A stretch of DNA of 64,000 nucleotides, taken from positions 1,612,001-1,676,000 of the forward strand of contig JBICHN010000011.1 in the NCBI GenBank assembly GCA_043101845.1, written 5' to 3'. The notes below the pieces were generated by a model. That model saw nothing but the letters and a program-made list of their open reading frames with translations, ran no database searches and was not told the DNA's origin. This document shows positions 1 through 7,083 of this stretch, piece after piece. The translations under genes were made by a program, and so were the position numbers. Position 1 is the first letter of the stretch. Each line of letters starts with the position of its first letter. Source of the stretch: JBICHN01 sp043101845. GTDB lineage: Bacteria > Planctomycetota > Phycisphaerae > Phycisphaerales > UBA5793.

Positions 1-59
1 CCCAATGTCGTGCTTCGATCCCCTAGCCAAACTTGCGGCAAGAGCATGACTTGTGAATC

Positions 60-530
60 CTAAAGTATCGCAATCACTGAAGCATCTAACCGGTCTGCGA
101 GCAGATCGGCTATCGTCCGACGATGGCATTCGTCGTGCTCTCGTTCATAACACAACAAGGCAACTGATTTGCGTGCTGCGATTGAGGCCAACCGATCAAT
201 ATCCTCGGTGAGGCTCCGCGTCGCATACTGCCTGAATACCTTATGGAAATAGCGAATGTCGCCTGTTTCTCGGAGCCGCTCTCGCTGTCGTTCAGTAGAG
301 CCCAGCTCAGTCCATGACCAGTACTCGATTTCTGCCGCTTCGCAGCGTGCACAAAGTGCGGCTGCCCGAAAATCAGGCTTTCGGGAGATCGGCCGATCCC
401 GCACATCAGCGAGATGTTCGATGTTGAGGTTTTGGAGGGCGTCGATCAGTTGGTCGCCATCTCTGCGTTCGTAGCCAACCGTGTAAATACATACAGGACT
501 CTCACCATGTCGTATCTCTCTGCATAGCAC
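60..530 (-). CDS. DUF488 family protein
   Basis: A 156-residue protein with the two hallmarks of DUF488: an opening strand IYTVGYERR followed by a helix and LADVRDRP, and near the C-terminus the motif CYEREHDECHRR with its Cys-x7-Cys-His pattern. The biochemical role of DUF488 is not established; members often sit in accessory or conflict-related loci. The reading frame stays open to a GTG at 656, but that 42-residue extension is arginine-rich, does not resemble the family and would overlap the upstream gene by 50 bases. I therefore prefer the GTG at 530, although neither start has a good ribosome-binding site. It lies directly downstream of the 607-1356 gene on the same strand in a lower-GC stretch, so the two are probably co-transcribed. 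The family call is firm; the start is not. Confidence 0.75.
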   Translation of the reverse strand: MLCREIRHGESPVCIYTVGYERRDGDQLIDALQNLNIEHLADVRDRPISRKPDFRAAALCARCEAAEIEYWSWTELGSTERQRERLRETGDIRYFHKVFRQYATRSLTEDIDRLASIAARKSVALLCYEREHDECHRRTIADLLADRLDASVIAIL

Positions 531-606
531 TGGTTTGCGTCCATTCTGCGCATTCGCGCCGAAGGCCTTGAGTGCTGCCGAGTTTCGCTGTCGGCGTCTA
601 TTCGCG

Positions 607-1356
607 TTACCAGAGACAGCCAATTCCACATTCCTTCTTTGGGGGAGTAAATGCACCGCAGACGCCGAAGTGTTGTCGGTGCTCCGCGAAGTTTCCCATG
701 AAAAACCAGGCCTTCCGCTCTGGCCCGAAGAGATCTGAAAGCCATTTTTCCCGCATTACCCCGATCGGATCCGCGTAGCGTCGCCGAAATTGGCGCCATG
801 TCTGTCCGACCTCCCAGGCGATGAACTTTGAGTCCATCACTTCTCCCTCCTCATCCCGCCAGCGAAGCCGGAAGTCGAACGGAACTTTCTCCAGAGGTTC
901 GGGACCTTGAAACAGTCCGGCCTGTCGGAGTAGGTCTTTCTGCTTCGCGCTCCACTCCGCGTCAACTGGGTTGGCGATGAACTCTAGGACCTTGTCGACC
1001 GCGACTGGAGCGAGCGTACGATCAGAAGCACGCAGGGCACTCATCGAGGGAAGAGCTGTCGGAAGTACCCAGTCGCATCTTTCTCGCCAACTTTTCACAC
1101 GACCCAAGATCGACAAGGTGGAACAGTCGGGCCGCCGACTCTCGACACGGCCATCTGGATTGCTTCCGAGCTGCACTTGAATAATGTCGAAGGTCCGGTA
1201 CTGCTGCGAATCATCCAAATGCCGCAACTGGACTGGATAAAGCCGCCGCCATTCGCCGCGATCATTTATTCCGCCGGTGCAAACGGTTTCGATATACTTG
1301 GTGCTGAGTGTCGGATATGTCCGAACCGTGACGAGGATGCGTTCGAGTGTATGCAT
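607..1356 (-). CDS. Conserved protein of unknown function paired with DUF488
   Basis: A 249-residue protein starting at ATG 1356; an in-frame TTG lies six codons upstream. It opens LVTVRTYPTLSTKYIETVCT and continues into WRRLYPVQLRHL, a recurring N-terminal pattern in small bacterial proteins encoded beside DUF488 genes. I recall such proteins being described as containing OB-fold-like domains, but I cannot confirm this from sequence alone. The middle has CxWVLP and the C-terminal part is rich in aromatic and arginine residues (WRQFRRRYADP). No signal peptide or membrane segment is visible. It is followed by the DUF488 gene 76 bases downstream. Base composition is lower in GC than the window average, which fits acquisition. 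A nucleic-acid-related role is plausible but unproven. Confidence 0.55.
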   Translation of the reverse strand: MHTLERILVTVRTYPTLSTKYIETVCTGGINDRGEWRRLYPVQLRHLDDSQQYRTFDIIQVQLGSNPDGRVESRRPDCSTLSILGRVKSWRERCDWVLPTALPSMSALRASDRTLAPVAVDKVLEFIANPVDAEWSAKQKDLLRQAGLFQGPEPLEKVPFDFRLRWRDEEGEVMDSKFIAWEVGQTWRQFRRRYADPIGVMREKWLSDLFGPERKAWFFMGNFAEHRQHFGVCGAFTPPKKECGIGCLW

Positions 1357-1412
1357 TGCGATCGCAAACTCCAAGCAAAGTCAATCTTACTCGATTTTGC
1401 CACCGTAGATGA

Positions 1413-2066
1413 CTAGAAGATAGAGCCTAGGAGCGGTGCAATTCGCGCGACATGCTCGATTAGGTTCGCGGTCGTACACATCCTCTCAATAGTATCCCAT
1501 GCTCGCTCCGTAATCGTTCGGTCCGGCTCAGGCAATGCAAGCTGATCTTTAATCGTTTCTATATTTACGGAGGCGATCAGTTTGCTCGTGTCATTGAGTT
1601 CAGTTGAATCGGCGACAGCGTGGCTGAGCTTTGTCAACTCGTGGTGTAGTGTTGTGTATTGCGAGTTGACAACATTCCCGTCTCCCAGAACGACATTGGA
1701 CCCACCCGTAGCAGTTATGTTTATCCCCGGGTACCGATCTTTCTCCGAGAGGTCAGAGCGTCCTTCGATGTACTCGATCCCCTTCGCGCTGATTCGATAG
1801 CTAGTCCGAGGCTGGTCACGCGAGGTGCGGCCCGTCTGAATTTTCGTCATCACCGTTTCTTTAGAGATATAATTGAGATCAACCAGATAGGTCAGGTGCT
1901 CCTTTACGAGCGGGGATTTGTAGCCAAGCTCGTCTTTGATTCCCTTGCAAAGATCGCGCATTCCCAACGCGGCGCGCCCTCTTTTGTTGTGACGATAGAA
2001 CCACTCGATGATGCTATTTCTAACTGTGATTCCATCGACAACAGAGTCAGTCTTCTTGGGACTCAT
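1413..2066 (-). CDS. Winged-helix protein with a C-terminal helical region
   Basis: A 217-residue protein. ATG 2066 is preferred; the frame is open to a TTG at 2141 but the extension looks non-coding. Residues about 5-110 read as a winged-helix domain: helices around RNSIIEWFYRHNKRG, LCKGIKDELGY and LVKEHLTYLVDLNYI, then a basic wing, and YRISAKGIEYIEG, which is typical of transcriptional-regulator-like wHTH folds. A glycine-rich strand NVVLGDGNVVNS follows at about residues 128-139, then a helical C-terminal half. Short GDGN-type strands of this sort occur in proteins of prokaryotic conflict systems, but that is only a resemblance. It is upstream of, and co-oriented with, the DUF488 pair in the same low-GC stretch, so it could regulate it. 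No ligand-binding domain is recognisable. Confidence 0.5.
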   Translation of the reverse strand: MSPKKTDSVVDGITVRNSIIEWFYRHNKRGRAALGMRDLCKGIKDELGYKSPLVKEHLTYLVDLNYISKETVMTKIQTGRTSRDQPRTSYRISAKGIEYIEGRSDLSEKDRYPGINITATGGSNVVLGDGNVVNSQYTTLHHELTKLSHAVADSTELNDTSKLIASVNIETIKDQLALPEPDRTITERAWDTIERMCTTANLIEHVARIAPLLGSIF

Positions 2067-2190
2067 GGCTTTGCTCTTGAACGGTATAGCATGTTCGCCA
2101 GAAGTGGGTAGTCGATCGCGCGATCTGATAAAAGCAATCAACGTCTATTGTTGTGTCGCAGATTGCCGGTGTCAACCAAAGTGACTCGTA

Positions 2191-2715
2191 TCACCCGCTC
2201 GGCCGCCGTGTGAACATGAGCGTGTTGAAGTCGAGGTCGGGCGCCGGGGCGCCGAGTTGGCGGAGCATATTCAGGACCTGGGCGCGGTGGTGGACTTCGT
2301 GGAGGACGAGCTGCGTGACGAGGTCGGCGTTCGTCGCCGTGATCGTGATCCGCGGGTCACCCTCACCGATGTCGATCGCCGGGAACTCGATCGTGGCGTC
2401 CCAGTCCCGCTCCTGTTCGAGGACGCGGCGAGTCTCGCGGGCTTGTCGTGTCCAGTTCGCCTCGAGCGCATCGAACGGCGGAGGATGCTCATCCTGAATC
2501 GGCCACTCCGCGTACGGCGGAACGGTGTGACCCTGAAGCCGCTCGATATAGAACCATTCGCAGATCATGACATGCGTGAGCGTGCGGCCGATCGTCCCCG
2601 GGCCGATCGCGAACTCGCGCCCGTACTCCTCCGGGGTCAACGGTCGAATCTGTGCGAGAAGGTTCTGCCGAGCGAGGGTGAGGTAGTCATACATCCGAAG
2701 CGGGTGATTGACCAT
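2191..2715 (-). CDS. DinB family protein
   Basis: A 174-residue DinB/YfiT-type four-helix protein. The start is ATG 2715 (reading VNHPLRMYDYLTLARQNLL); the frame continues upstream but into arginine and proline-rich sequence. The family binds a divalent metal through three histidines. Candidates here are the His in LTHVMICEWFYIERL, and the HEVHHRAQVLNMLRQLG segment near the C-terminus, which carries the characteristic HHRAQ signature. DinB-like proteins are thiol- or metal-dependent enzymes or damage-inducible proteins of mostly unknown substrate. It heads a run of small stress-type genes (GNAT, VOC, PPOX) on the same strand, although a gap of about 120 bases separates it from the next. Confidence 0.8.
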   Translation of the reverse strand: MVNHPLRMYDYLTLARQNLLAQIRPLTPEEYGREFAIGPGTIGRTLTHVMICEWFYIERLQGHTVPPYAEWPIQDEHPPPFDALEANWTRQARETRRVLEQERDWDATIEFPAIDIGEGDPRITITATNADLVTQLVLHEVHHRAQVLNMLRQLGAPAPDLDFNTLMFTRRPSG

Positions 2716-2835
2716 GACGATCACGATACGAGGCCGCCCGTCAGGCCGCAAGCATCTCGACGGCGCCGGCCGCTGCTGTGCGGGCTGCACACGAACAGAA
2801 GGTGATTCTTTCGAGACGGAAGGCTCCCCGCGCCA

Positions 2836-3879
2836 TCACCCGGACGGCGCCTTCTCGATCACATACATCACGCTCTCGCGACCGTCTTCGGTGATCCGCG
2901 TGCCGGACCGTGTGGCGCCGATCTTCTCGACGGCGCGCTGGGAGCGGTAGTTTTGCGGGCCGATGAGGAAGAGGACGCGGTCGACGGCGCCGGACGCGAA
3001 GGCGTGGCGGAGCATGAGGTCCTTCATCTCGCGGTTGTGGCCGGTTCCCCAGTGCGAACGGGCGAGGAAGGTCCAGCCGATCTCGATCTCGCGCTTCATC
3101 GCGTCGAAGCCGTGGTAGCGGGATGAGCCGATGACGGCGCCGGTCTTCGCGTCGAGCGCGAGAAAGGCGCCGCGCGATTCGATTCCGCCGCGAAAGAACC
3201 GCCGGAAGACCTCTTCGCGGTACCGGTCGGATTCGGGATGTTGCTCCCAGATCTGGCGATCGGACGCGACGGCGAAGAGGGCCTGGAAGTCGTCGTCATC
3301 ATCGCGCAACGGGCGAAGCGCCACGAGTTCGCCGCGCAGTGTCGTCGGCTGGAGATCGAACGAGGGCGTCGGGGGGGTCATGGGCATGATGGTCTCTTCG
3401 GTCAAACGGGCGCTCGAGTCGCGGTGGTCGTCGGCGCGTCGAGGCGGCGGCGCCGCCGAGTTGGTGGTTGTCTTGGCGCCCGTGGCGTCATACGCCTCGC
3501 GCTCGAACGGGTTGTCACGGTACGGCCGCCGGCCGCGCATCCAGAGGATGAGCGAGGCGAGCAGGTAGGCCGGCCCCATGAACGGACCCCAGCGTTCGAA
3601 CTGCCGCACATGGACGAGTTCGTGTGCGCGGGCGCGGTCGAGCGACGCGGCCGTCTGTCCGAGGACGGTATGTCCGAGCGTGACCGCAAGCGTTGAGGCG
3701 CCGAGCGGGAGATGCGCGACGAACCATTTCACGGCGCCGCCGTGGAACTCGATGATCCCCGGCCCGAGCCGCGCCCGCCCGCCGGGCGTGAGGAGTCCGA
3801 CGGCGCCGATCGCCAGCCCGATCGCCGTATAGGGCGAGGCCCAGAGGACGGCGAGGAGGCGGAGGGGGCGGAGACGCAT
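2836..3879 (-). CDS. Membrane domain fused in one ORF to a GNAT acetyltransferase
   Basis: One continuous frame of 347 residues holding two unrelated parts. The N-terminal 145 residues have hydrophobic segments (LLAVLWASPYTAIGLAIGAVG and AYLLASLILWM) and the motif HELVHVRQFERWGP, as in a family of small integral-membrane proteins of unknown function that normally ends near the FEREAYD seen here. A low-complexity linker follows, then a complete RimJ/RimL-type GNAT domain (LRPLRDDDDDF, IGWTFLARSHWGTGHNREM, NYRSQRAVEKIGATRSG). An internal ATG at 3387 has a fair ribosome-binding site (GAAGAGACC) and would give a free-standing 183-residue GNAT, so this may really be two genes whose separating stop was lost by mutation or sequencing error. 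The frame is also open upstream to ATG 3942, overlapping the VOC gene; ATG 3879 matches the family start better. Confidence 0.65.
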   Translation of the reverse strand: MRLRPLRLLAVLWASPYTAIGLAIGAVGLLTPGGRARLGPGIIEFHGGAVKWFVAHLPLGASTLAVTLGHTVLGQTAASLDRARAHELVHVRQFERWGPFMGPAYLLASLILWMRGRRPYRDNPFEREAYDATGAKTTTNSAAPPPRRADDHRDSSARLTEETIMPMTPPTPSFDLQPTTLRGELVALRPLRDDDDDFQALFAVASDRQIWEQHPESDRYREEVFRRFFRGGIESRGAFLALDAKTGAVIGSSRYHGFDAMKREIEIGWTFLARSHWGTGHNREMKDLMLRHAFASGAVDRVLFLIGPQNYRSQRAVEKIGATRSGTRITEDGRESVMYVIEKAPSG

Positions 3880-3907
3880 ATGGAGTCGCCTGGGCGCGAG
3901 CGCCGCG

Positions 3908-4423
3908 TCACGACGGGCCGCCCTGGTCGTTGTTCTTGTCATCCCACGCGCGCTCGAGCGCGTCGAGGTCGATCTTCACCATCCGCATCAGCGCGGCCAT
4001 GGCGCGGCTTGCCTTCGTCGTGTCCGGGTCGCTCAGCATTTCCATGAGGCGTTTCGGGTTGATCTGCCAGGAGACGCCAAACTTGTCGGTGAGCCAGCCG
4101 CACATGACTTCCTCGCCACCGTCGGCGGTGAGCTCCGCCCAGTAGTTGTCGAGTTCGGCCTGGGTCTCGCACTGCACGGAGATCGAGAACGCCTGGCTGA
4201 ACGAGAAGCTCGGGCCGCCGTTGCACGCGACGAAGCGGCGACCGTCGAGTTCGAACTCGACGGTCATGACCGTACCCGCGGGGATCGGCGCGTCGGGCGG
4301 GCCGGCGCCCTCGGGATAGCGCGTGATCTTCGTGATCCGCGAGTTCGGAAAGATCGCGGTGTAGAAGCGCGCGGCCTCCTCGGCCTGATCGTCGAACATC
4401 AGGAACGGGTTGATCTCAGGCAT
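3908..4423 (-). CDS. VOC family protein, PhnB/3-dmu-9_3-mt type
   Basis: A 171-residue glyoxalase-fold protein beginning MPEINPFLMFDDQAEEAARF, the usual opening of the PhnB/3-demethylubiquinone-9 3-methyltransferase-like family. FYTAIFPNS, the VEFELDGRRFVACNGGP strand and the WGWQINP-type ending (here GVSWQINPKRLMEML) are all present. Members are metal-binding or resistance-type proteins whose individual substrates are mostly unknown, and the methyltransferase name is historical. The start ATG has a purine-rich site GGAGCACGAGC upstream. It overlaps the possible long start of the downstream GNAT-fusion ORF, which suggests the two are co-transcribed in the detoxification-type cluster. Confidence 0.85.
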   Translation of the reverse strand: MPEINPFLMFDDQAEEAARFYTAIFPNSRITKITRYPEGAGPPDAPIPAGTVMTVEFELDGRRFVACNGGPSFSFSQAFSISVQCETQAELDNYWAELTADGGEEVMCGWLTDKFGVSWQINPKRLMEMLSDPDTTKASRAMAALMRMVKIDLDALERAWDDKNNDQGGPS

Positions 4424-4482
4424 GCTCGTGCTCCAGTCGCGGGCGGGAGGCGGGACTGGAGGACGATTGTCGCGCGGCGGCG

Positions 4483-5028
4483 TCAGTCAAGCTCGCGCGA
4501 GGATAGGTGCTCTTCGCGTCCGATGTCGGGCTGCTTCCCGGTGACCATGCCCTTCGCGACCTCGAACAGAGCGCGCGGGCGCGAGTGCTTCGCCTTCATG
4601 TAGTGCACGGCATGGGCGTCGACGAAGATGAGCGCAAGGCGCGGGTCGTCGGGCCCGCCGTCGCGGTCGCCGCCCTCGTCGCCGAACCAGGCCTTCCAGT
4701 CAGGCTCGTAGAGCTCGCGGATCTTCGCGCGGTCCTGGGTGATCGACGCGGTCCCGCTTACCGAGACCCATTCGTAGGTCTTCGAGTTGTAGTAGCCGAG
4801 GCAGACATTTGGGTCGGTCTGCATCTCGTCGACCTTGTGGGTCTCGATGTTCGTGACGAACCAGAGGTCGGCGTCGGGGCCGCGGTCCTGGGTGGCCATC
4901 GGCCGGGTCACGAGCATGCCGTCGGGCCGGCGGGTCGTGAGCAGGGCGATCTCCATGTCGTCGATGAGTTCGTAGAGCTCGTCGAGCTTCTTCTCGGTGG
5001 CGCTCGTCGTTTCGGGCATCGCGGTCAT
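4483..5028 (-). CDS. Pyridoxamine 5'-phosphate oxidase-like (general stress 26) protein
   Basis: A 181-residue split-barrel flavin-binding protein of the general stress protein 26 group: LYELIDDMEIALLTTRRPDG, VTRPMATQD, LWFVTNIETHKVDEM and VCLGYYNSKTYEWVSVSG, then the WKAWFGDEGG segment typical of this group. The start is ATG 5028, which has an excellent Shine-Dalgarno sequence, GAGGGGGAAGGA, directly upstream; the frame remains open for another 113 codons, but those are non-coding in character. Such proteins bind FMN, FAD or F420 and are usually stress-induced; the substrate is not predictable. The gene is divergent from the cupin gene at 5165, and the 136-base gap should hold both promoters. 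Confidence 0.85.
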   Translation of the reverse strand: MTAMPETTSATEKKLDELYELIDDMEIALLTTRRPDGMLVTRPMATQDRGPDADLWFVTNIETHKVDEMQTDPNVCLGYYNSKTYEWVSVSGTASITQDRAKIRELYEPDWKAWFGDEGGDRDGGPDDPRLALIFVDAHAVHYMKAKHSRPRALFEVAKGMVTGKQPDIGREEHLSSRELD

Positions 5029-5164
5029 TCCTTCCCCCTCGGTCGGGCGGTTGAGTCGATTCGTCCCCGGCCGATGGTAGCGGTGGCGGCGGCGCGCCCG
5101 TCGGTGAGAATTTGTTGAACCGTCACGGCCGTCGATTGACGCGGAAGCGCGGGGTGGAGCTAAA

Positions 5165-5680
5165 ATGGCGGCGCGATCCCGCAGTGGAATTCCTCCCATG
5201 AAAACGATGAAGCGTCCGGTGGCGGCGCCGACGGTCCGTGATCGTCGCGCGCTCGCGGTGGGCAGTTTGCGCATCACCTGTCTGCTTTCGTCCGAGGAGA
5301 CGGGCGGCGCGTACAGCCTGTTCGACATCGTCGTGCCGCCGCATGACGGCGGACCGCCGCCGCACACGCACGAATTTGAAGACGAAGCGTTCTATGTGCT
5401 CGAGGGTGAGTTCATCGCGACCGTCGACGGTCAGGAGATGCGCGGCGGCCCCGGCTCATGGATGTATGCGCCGCGCTTCAAGCCGCACGGCTTCCGAAAC
5501 GATCGCGACACGCCGACGCGCGTGCTCATGTTCGCCTCGCCCGGCGGCTTCGAGAAGTTCTTCGAAGCGTGCGGCGACCCGGTCACGAATGCGGATGAGC
5601 CCGCCGGCCCGCCGACGGAAATGCAGATCCGGAAGATTCTCGACGCGATGCCGAAGTACGGGATGACGCCGCATATCTGA
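5165..5680 (+). CDS. Cupin domain protein
   Basis: A 171-residue single-cupin protein. Cupin motif 1 is readable as PPPHTHEFEDEAFYVLEGEF, with two His, one Glu and the glycine, and motif 2 as GPGSWMYAPRFKPHGFRN, with the third His, giving a complete metal site. It resembles quercetin 2,3-dioxygenase-like cupins, but the substrate is unknown. The start at ATG 5165 has GGTGGAG six bases upstream; an alternative ATG at 5198 has a poorer site. The GNAT gene follows 40 bases downstream on the same strand, so the two probably share a transcript. Confidence 0.85.
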   Translation: MAARSRSGIPPMKTMKRPVAAPTVRDRRALAVGSLRITCLLSSEETGGAYSLFDIVVPPHDGGPPPHTHEFEDEAFYVLEGEFIATVDGQEMRGGPGSWMYAPRFKPHGFRNDRDTPTRVLMFASPGGFEKFFEACGDPVTNADEPAGPPTEMQIRKILDAMPKYGMTPHI

Positions 5681-5720
5681 CGGGCGCCTTCCTGTGCACG
5701 CTGGAGAGAGGGGGAGTGAG

Positions 5721-6605
5721 ATGCCCGCAGTGAAAGTGAAGACGGAATCCGCGTTGCGTCTCCGGCCGGGTACGGTCGCCGATGCGAACGCGTGCGCGGC
5801 GATCTGTTATGACGCGTTCACGAGCATTGCGCAGGCGCACAACTTTCCGCCTGACTTTCCGTCGCCCGATGTCGCCGTGGGGCTCATGCAATTCATGCTG
5901 AGCAACCCGCAGGTGTACTCGGTGATCGCCGAAGAGGACGGCCGCGTCGTCGGGAGTAATTTTCTCACGGAAGGCGGGCCGATCGCCGGCGTCGGGCCGA
6001 TCACGGTCGACCCGGGCGCGCAGAACGGAACGGTGGGGCGCCGGCTCATGCTCGATGTGCTCGAGCGGGCGAAGTCGCGCGGCGCCGCGGGAGTGCGCCT
6101 CGTGCAGGCGGCGTACCACGGTCGGTCCCTCGCGCTCTACGCGAAGCTCGGGTTCGAGGTGCGCGAGCCGCTTGCGTGCGTGCAGGGTTCGGTGCGCGAC
6201 CGGGAGGTCGCGGCAAGAAAGGTGCGCGAGGCCCGAGAGACCGATCTCGGCGCCTGTATCGCGCTTTGCCGCGCGGTGCACGGCCACGATCGCGCGAGCG
6301 AACTCGCCGGCGCGATCGACCAGAAGTGGGCGATGGTCGTTGAGAACGGTGGCCGGATCAGCGGGTACACGACGATGGTGGGTTTCTTCGGTCACGCGGT
6401 CGGCGAGACGAACGACGACCTCAAGGCGCTCATTGGCGCCGCGACGGAGATCGCCGGCCCGGGCCTGCTGCTCCCGATGCGCAACACGGAACTCTTCCGC
6501 TGGAGTCTCGACCAGGGCCTGCGCGTCGTGCAGACGATGACGCTCATGTCAATCGGCCTGTACAACGACCCGAAGGGGGCGTTCTGGCCGTCCGTGCTGT
6601 ATTAG
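5721..6605 (+). CDS. GNAT family N-acetyltransferase with two GNAT-like halves
   Basis: A 294-residue protein starting at ATG 5721 behind GGGGGAGTGAG; a GTG at 5694 in frame is less likely. Residues 1-150 form a GNAT domain: LRPGTVADANACAAICYDAF, VVGSNFL, the acetyl-CoA-binding segment QNGTVGRRLMLDVLERAK and LYAKLGFEVRE. Residues 165-294 repeat a weaker GNAT-like pattern (VREARETDLGACIALCRAVHG, then WSLDQGLRVVQTMTLMSIGLY), as in two-domain acetyltransferases where the second half is often non-catalytic. The substrate cannot be read from sequence. It probably forms a pair with the cupin gene upstream. The 277 bases after it, up to the tRNA, contain only the purine-rich inverted repeat and a short hairpin. 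Confidence 0.8.
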   Translation: MPAVKVKTESALRLRPGTVADANACAAICYDAFTSIAQAHNFPPDFPSPDVAVGLMQFMLSNPQVYSVIAEEDGRVVGSNFLTEGGPIAGVGPITVDPGAQNGTVGRRLMLDVLERAKSRGAAGVRLVQAAYHGRSLALYAKLGFEVREPLACVQGSVRDREVAARKVREARETDLGACIALCRAVHGHDRASELAGAIDQKWAMVVENGGRISGYTTMVGFFGHAVGETNDDLKALIGAATEIAGPGLLLPMRNTELFRWSLDQGLRVVQTMTLMSIGLYNDPKGAFWPSVLY

Positions 6606-6743
6606 AAGGAAGCGATGGCGGGTGTCTGGAATCCTGCCTGTCGAACATCGTTGACACGATCATTCGGTCAGACCGCGGGCGCGTGCGCCGCCGGGTTGCT
6701 GTTCATTTTGTACAAGGACGCGTCGACCCGAGGGGGCCGCGGG

Positions 6744-6864
6744 AGAGAGGAGAGAGTAGAGAGGAGACCGAGGAGAGTGGACCTTCGCTGCACATGGTCG
6801 ACGGGTTCAGGCCAGACGCTCGTGGCGCCAATATCGCCTCTCTCCTGTCGACTCTCTCCTCTCT
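6744..6864. repeat. Purine-rich inverted repeat, 24-bp arms
   Basis: Bases 6744-6767 are a pure purine tract apart from one T. The reverse complement of 6841-6864 matches it at 22 of 24 positions. The arms enclose 73 bases with no visible gene. The right arm abuts the short hairpin at 6865-6883 and hence the 3' end of tRNA-Pro. The homopurine/homopyrimidine strand bias would also favour unusual DNA structures. No transposase or target duplication is visible. The role is unknown. Confidence 0.6.
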
Positions 6865-6956
<92 letters not shown>

Positions 6957-7045
6957 GAATATGGCGGTCGAGCGGGGCTCGGCCCCCTCGGCGCGAGCCA
7001 AGGATAGGGATGGTCATCGGTCCGGTCGACCCGCCCCTTGACAAA

Positions 7046-7076
7046 CGATCGTCCGGCTCGAAACGAGCCACGATCG
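7046..7076 (-). terminator. Terminator hairpin after the FHA kinase gene
   Basis: CGATCGT and ACGATCG, together with GGCTCG and CGAGCC, form a 13-bp stem with a two-base bulge and an AAA loop. It starts 7 bases after the stop of the minus-strand kinase gene and is followed on that strand by TTTGTC. The U tract is short, so this is a moderate-confidence intrinsic terminator. Confidence 0.5.
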
Positions 7077-7083
7077 ACTCGCG

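Noticed and set aside
6744..6864. Inverted repeat taken as insertion-sequence ends
   Set aside because: The enclosed 73 bases encode no transposase, no direct target duplication flanks it, and the arms are low-complexity purine tracts.
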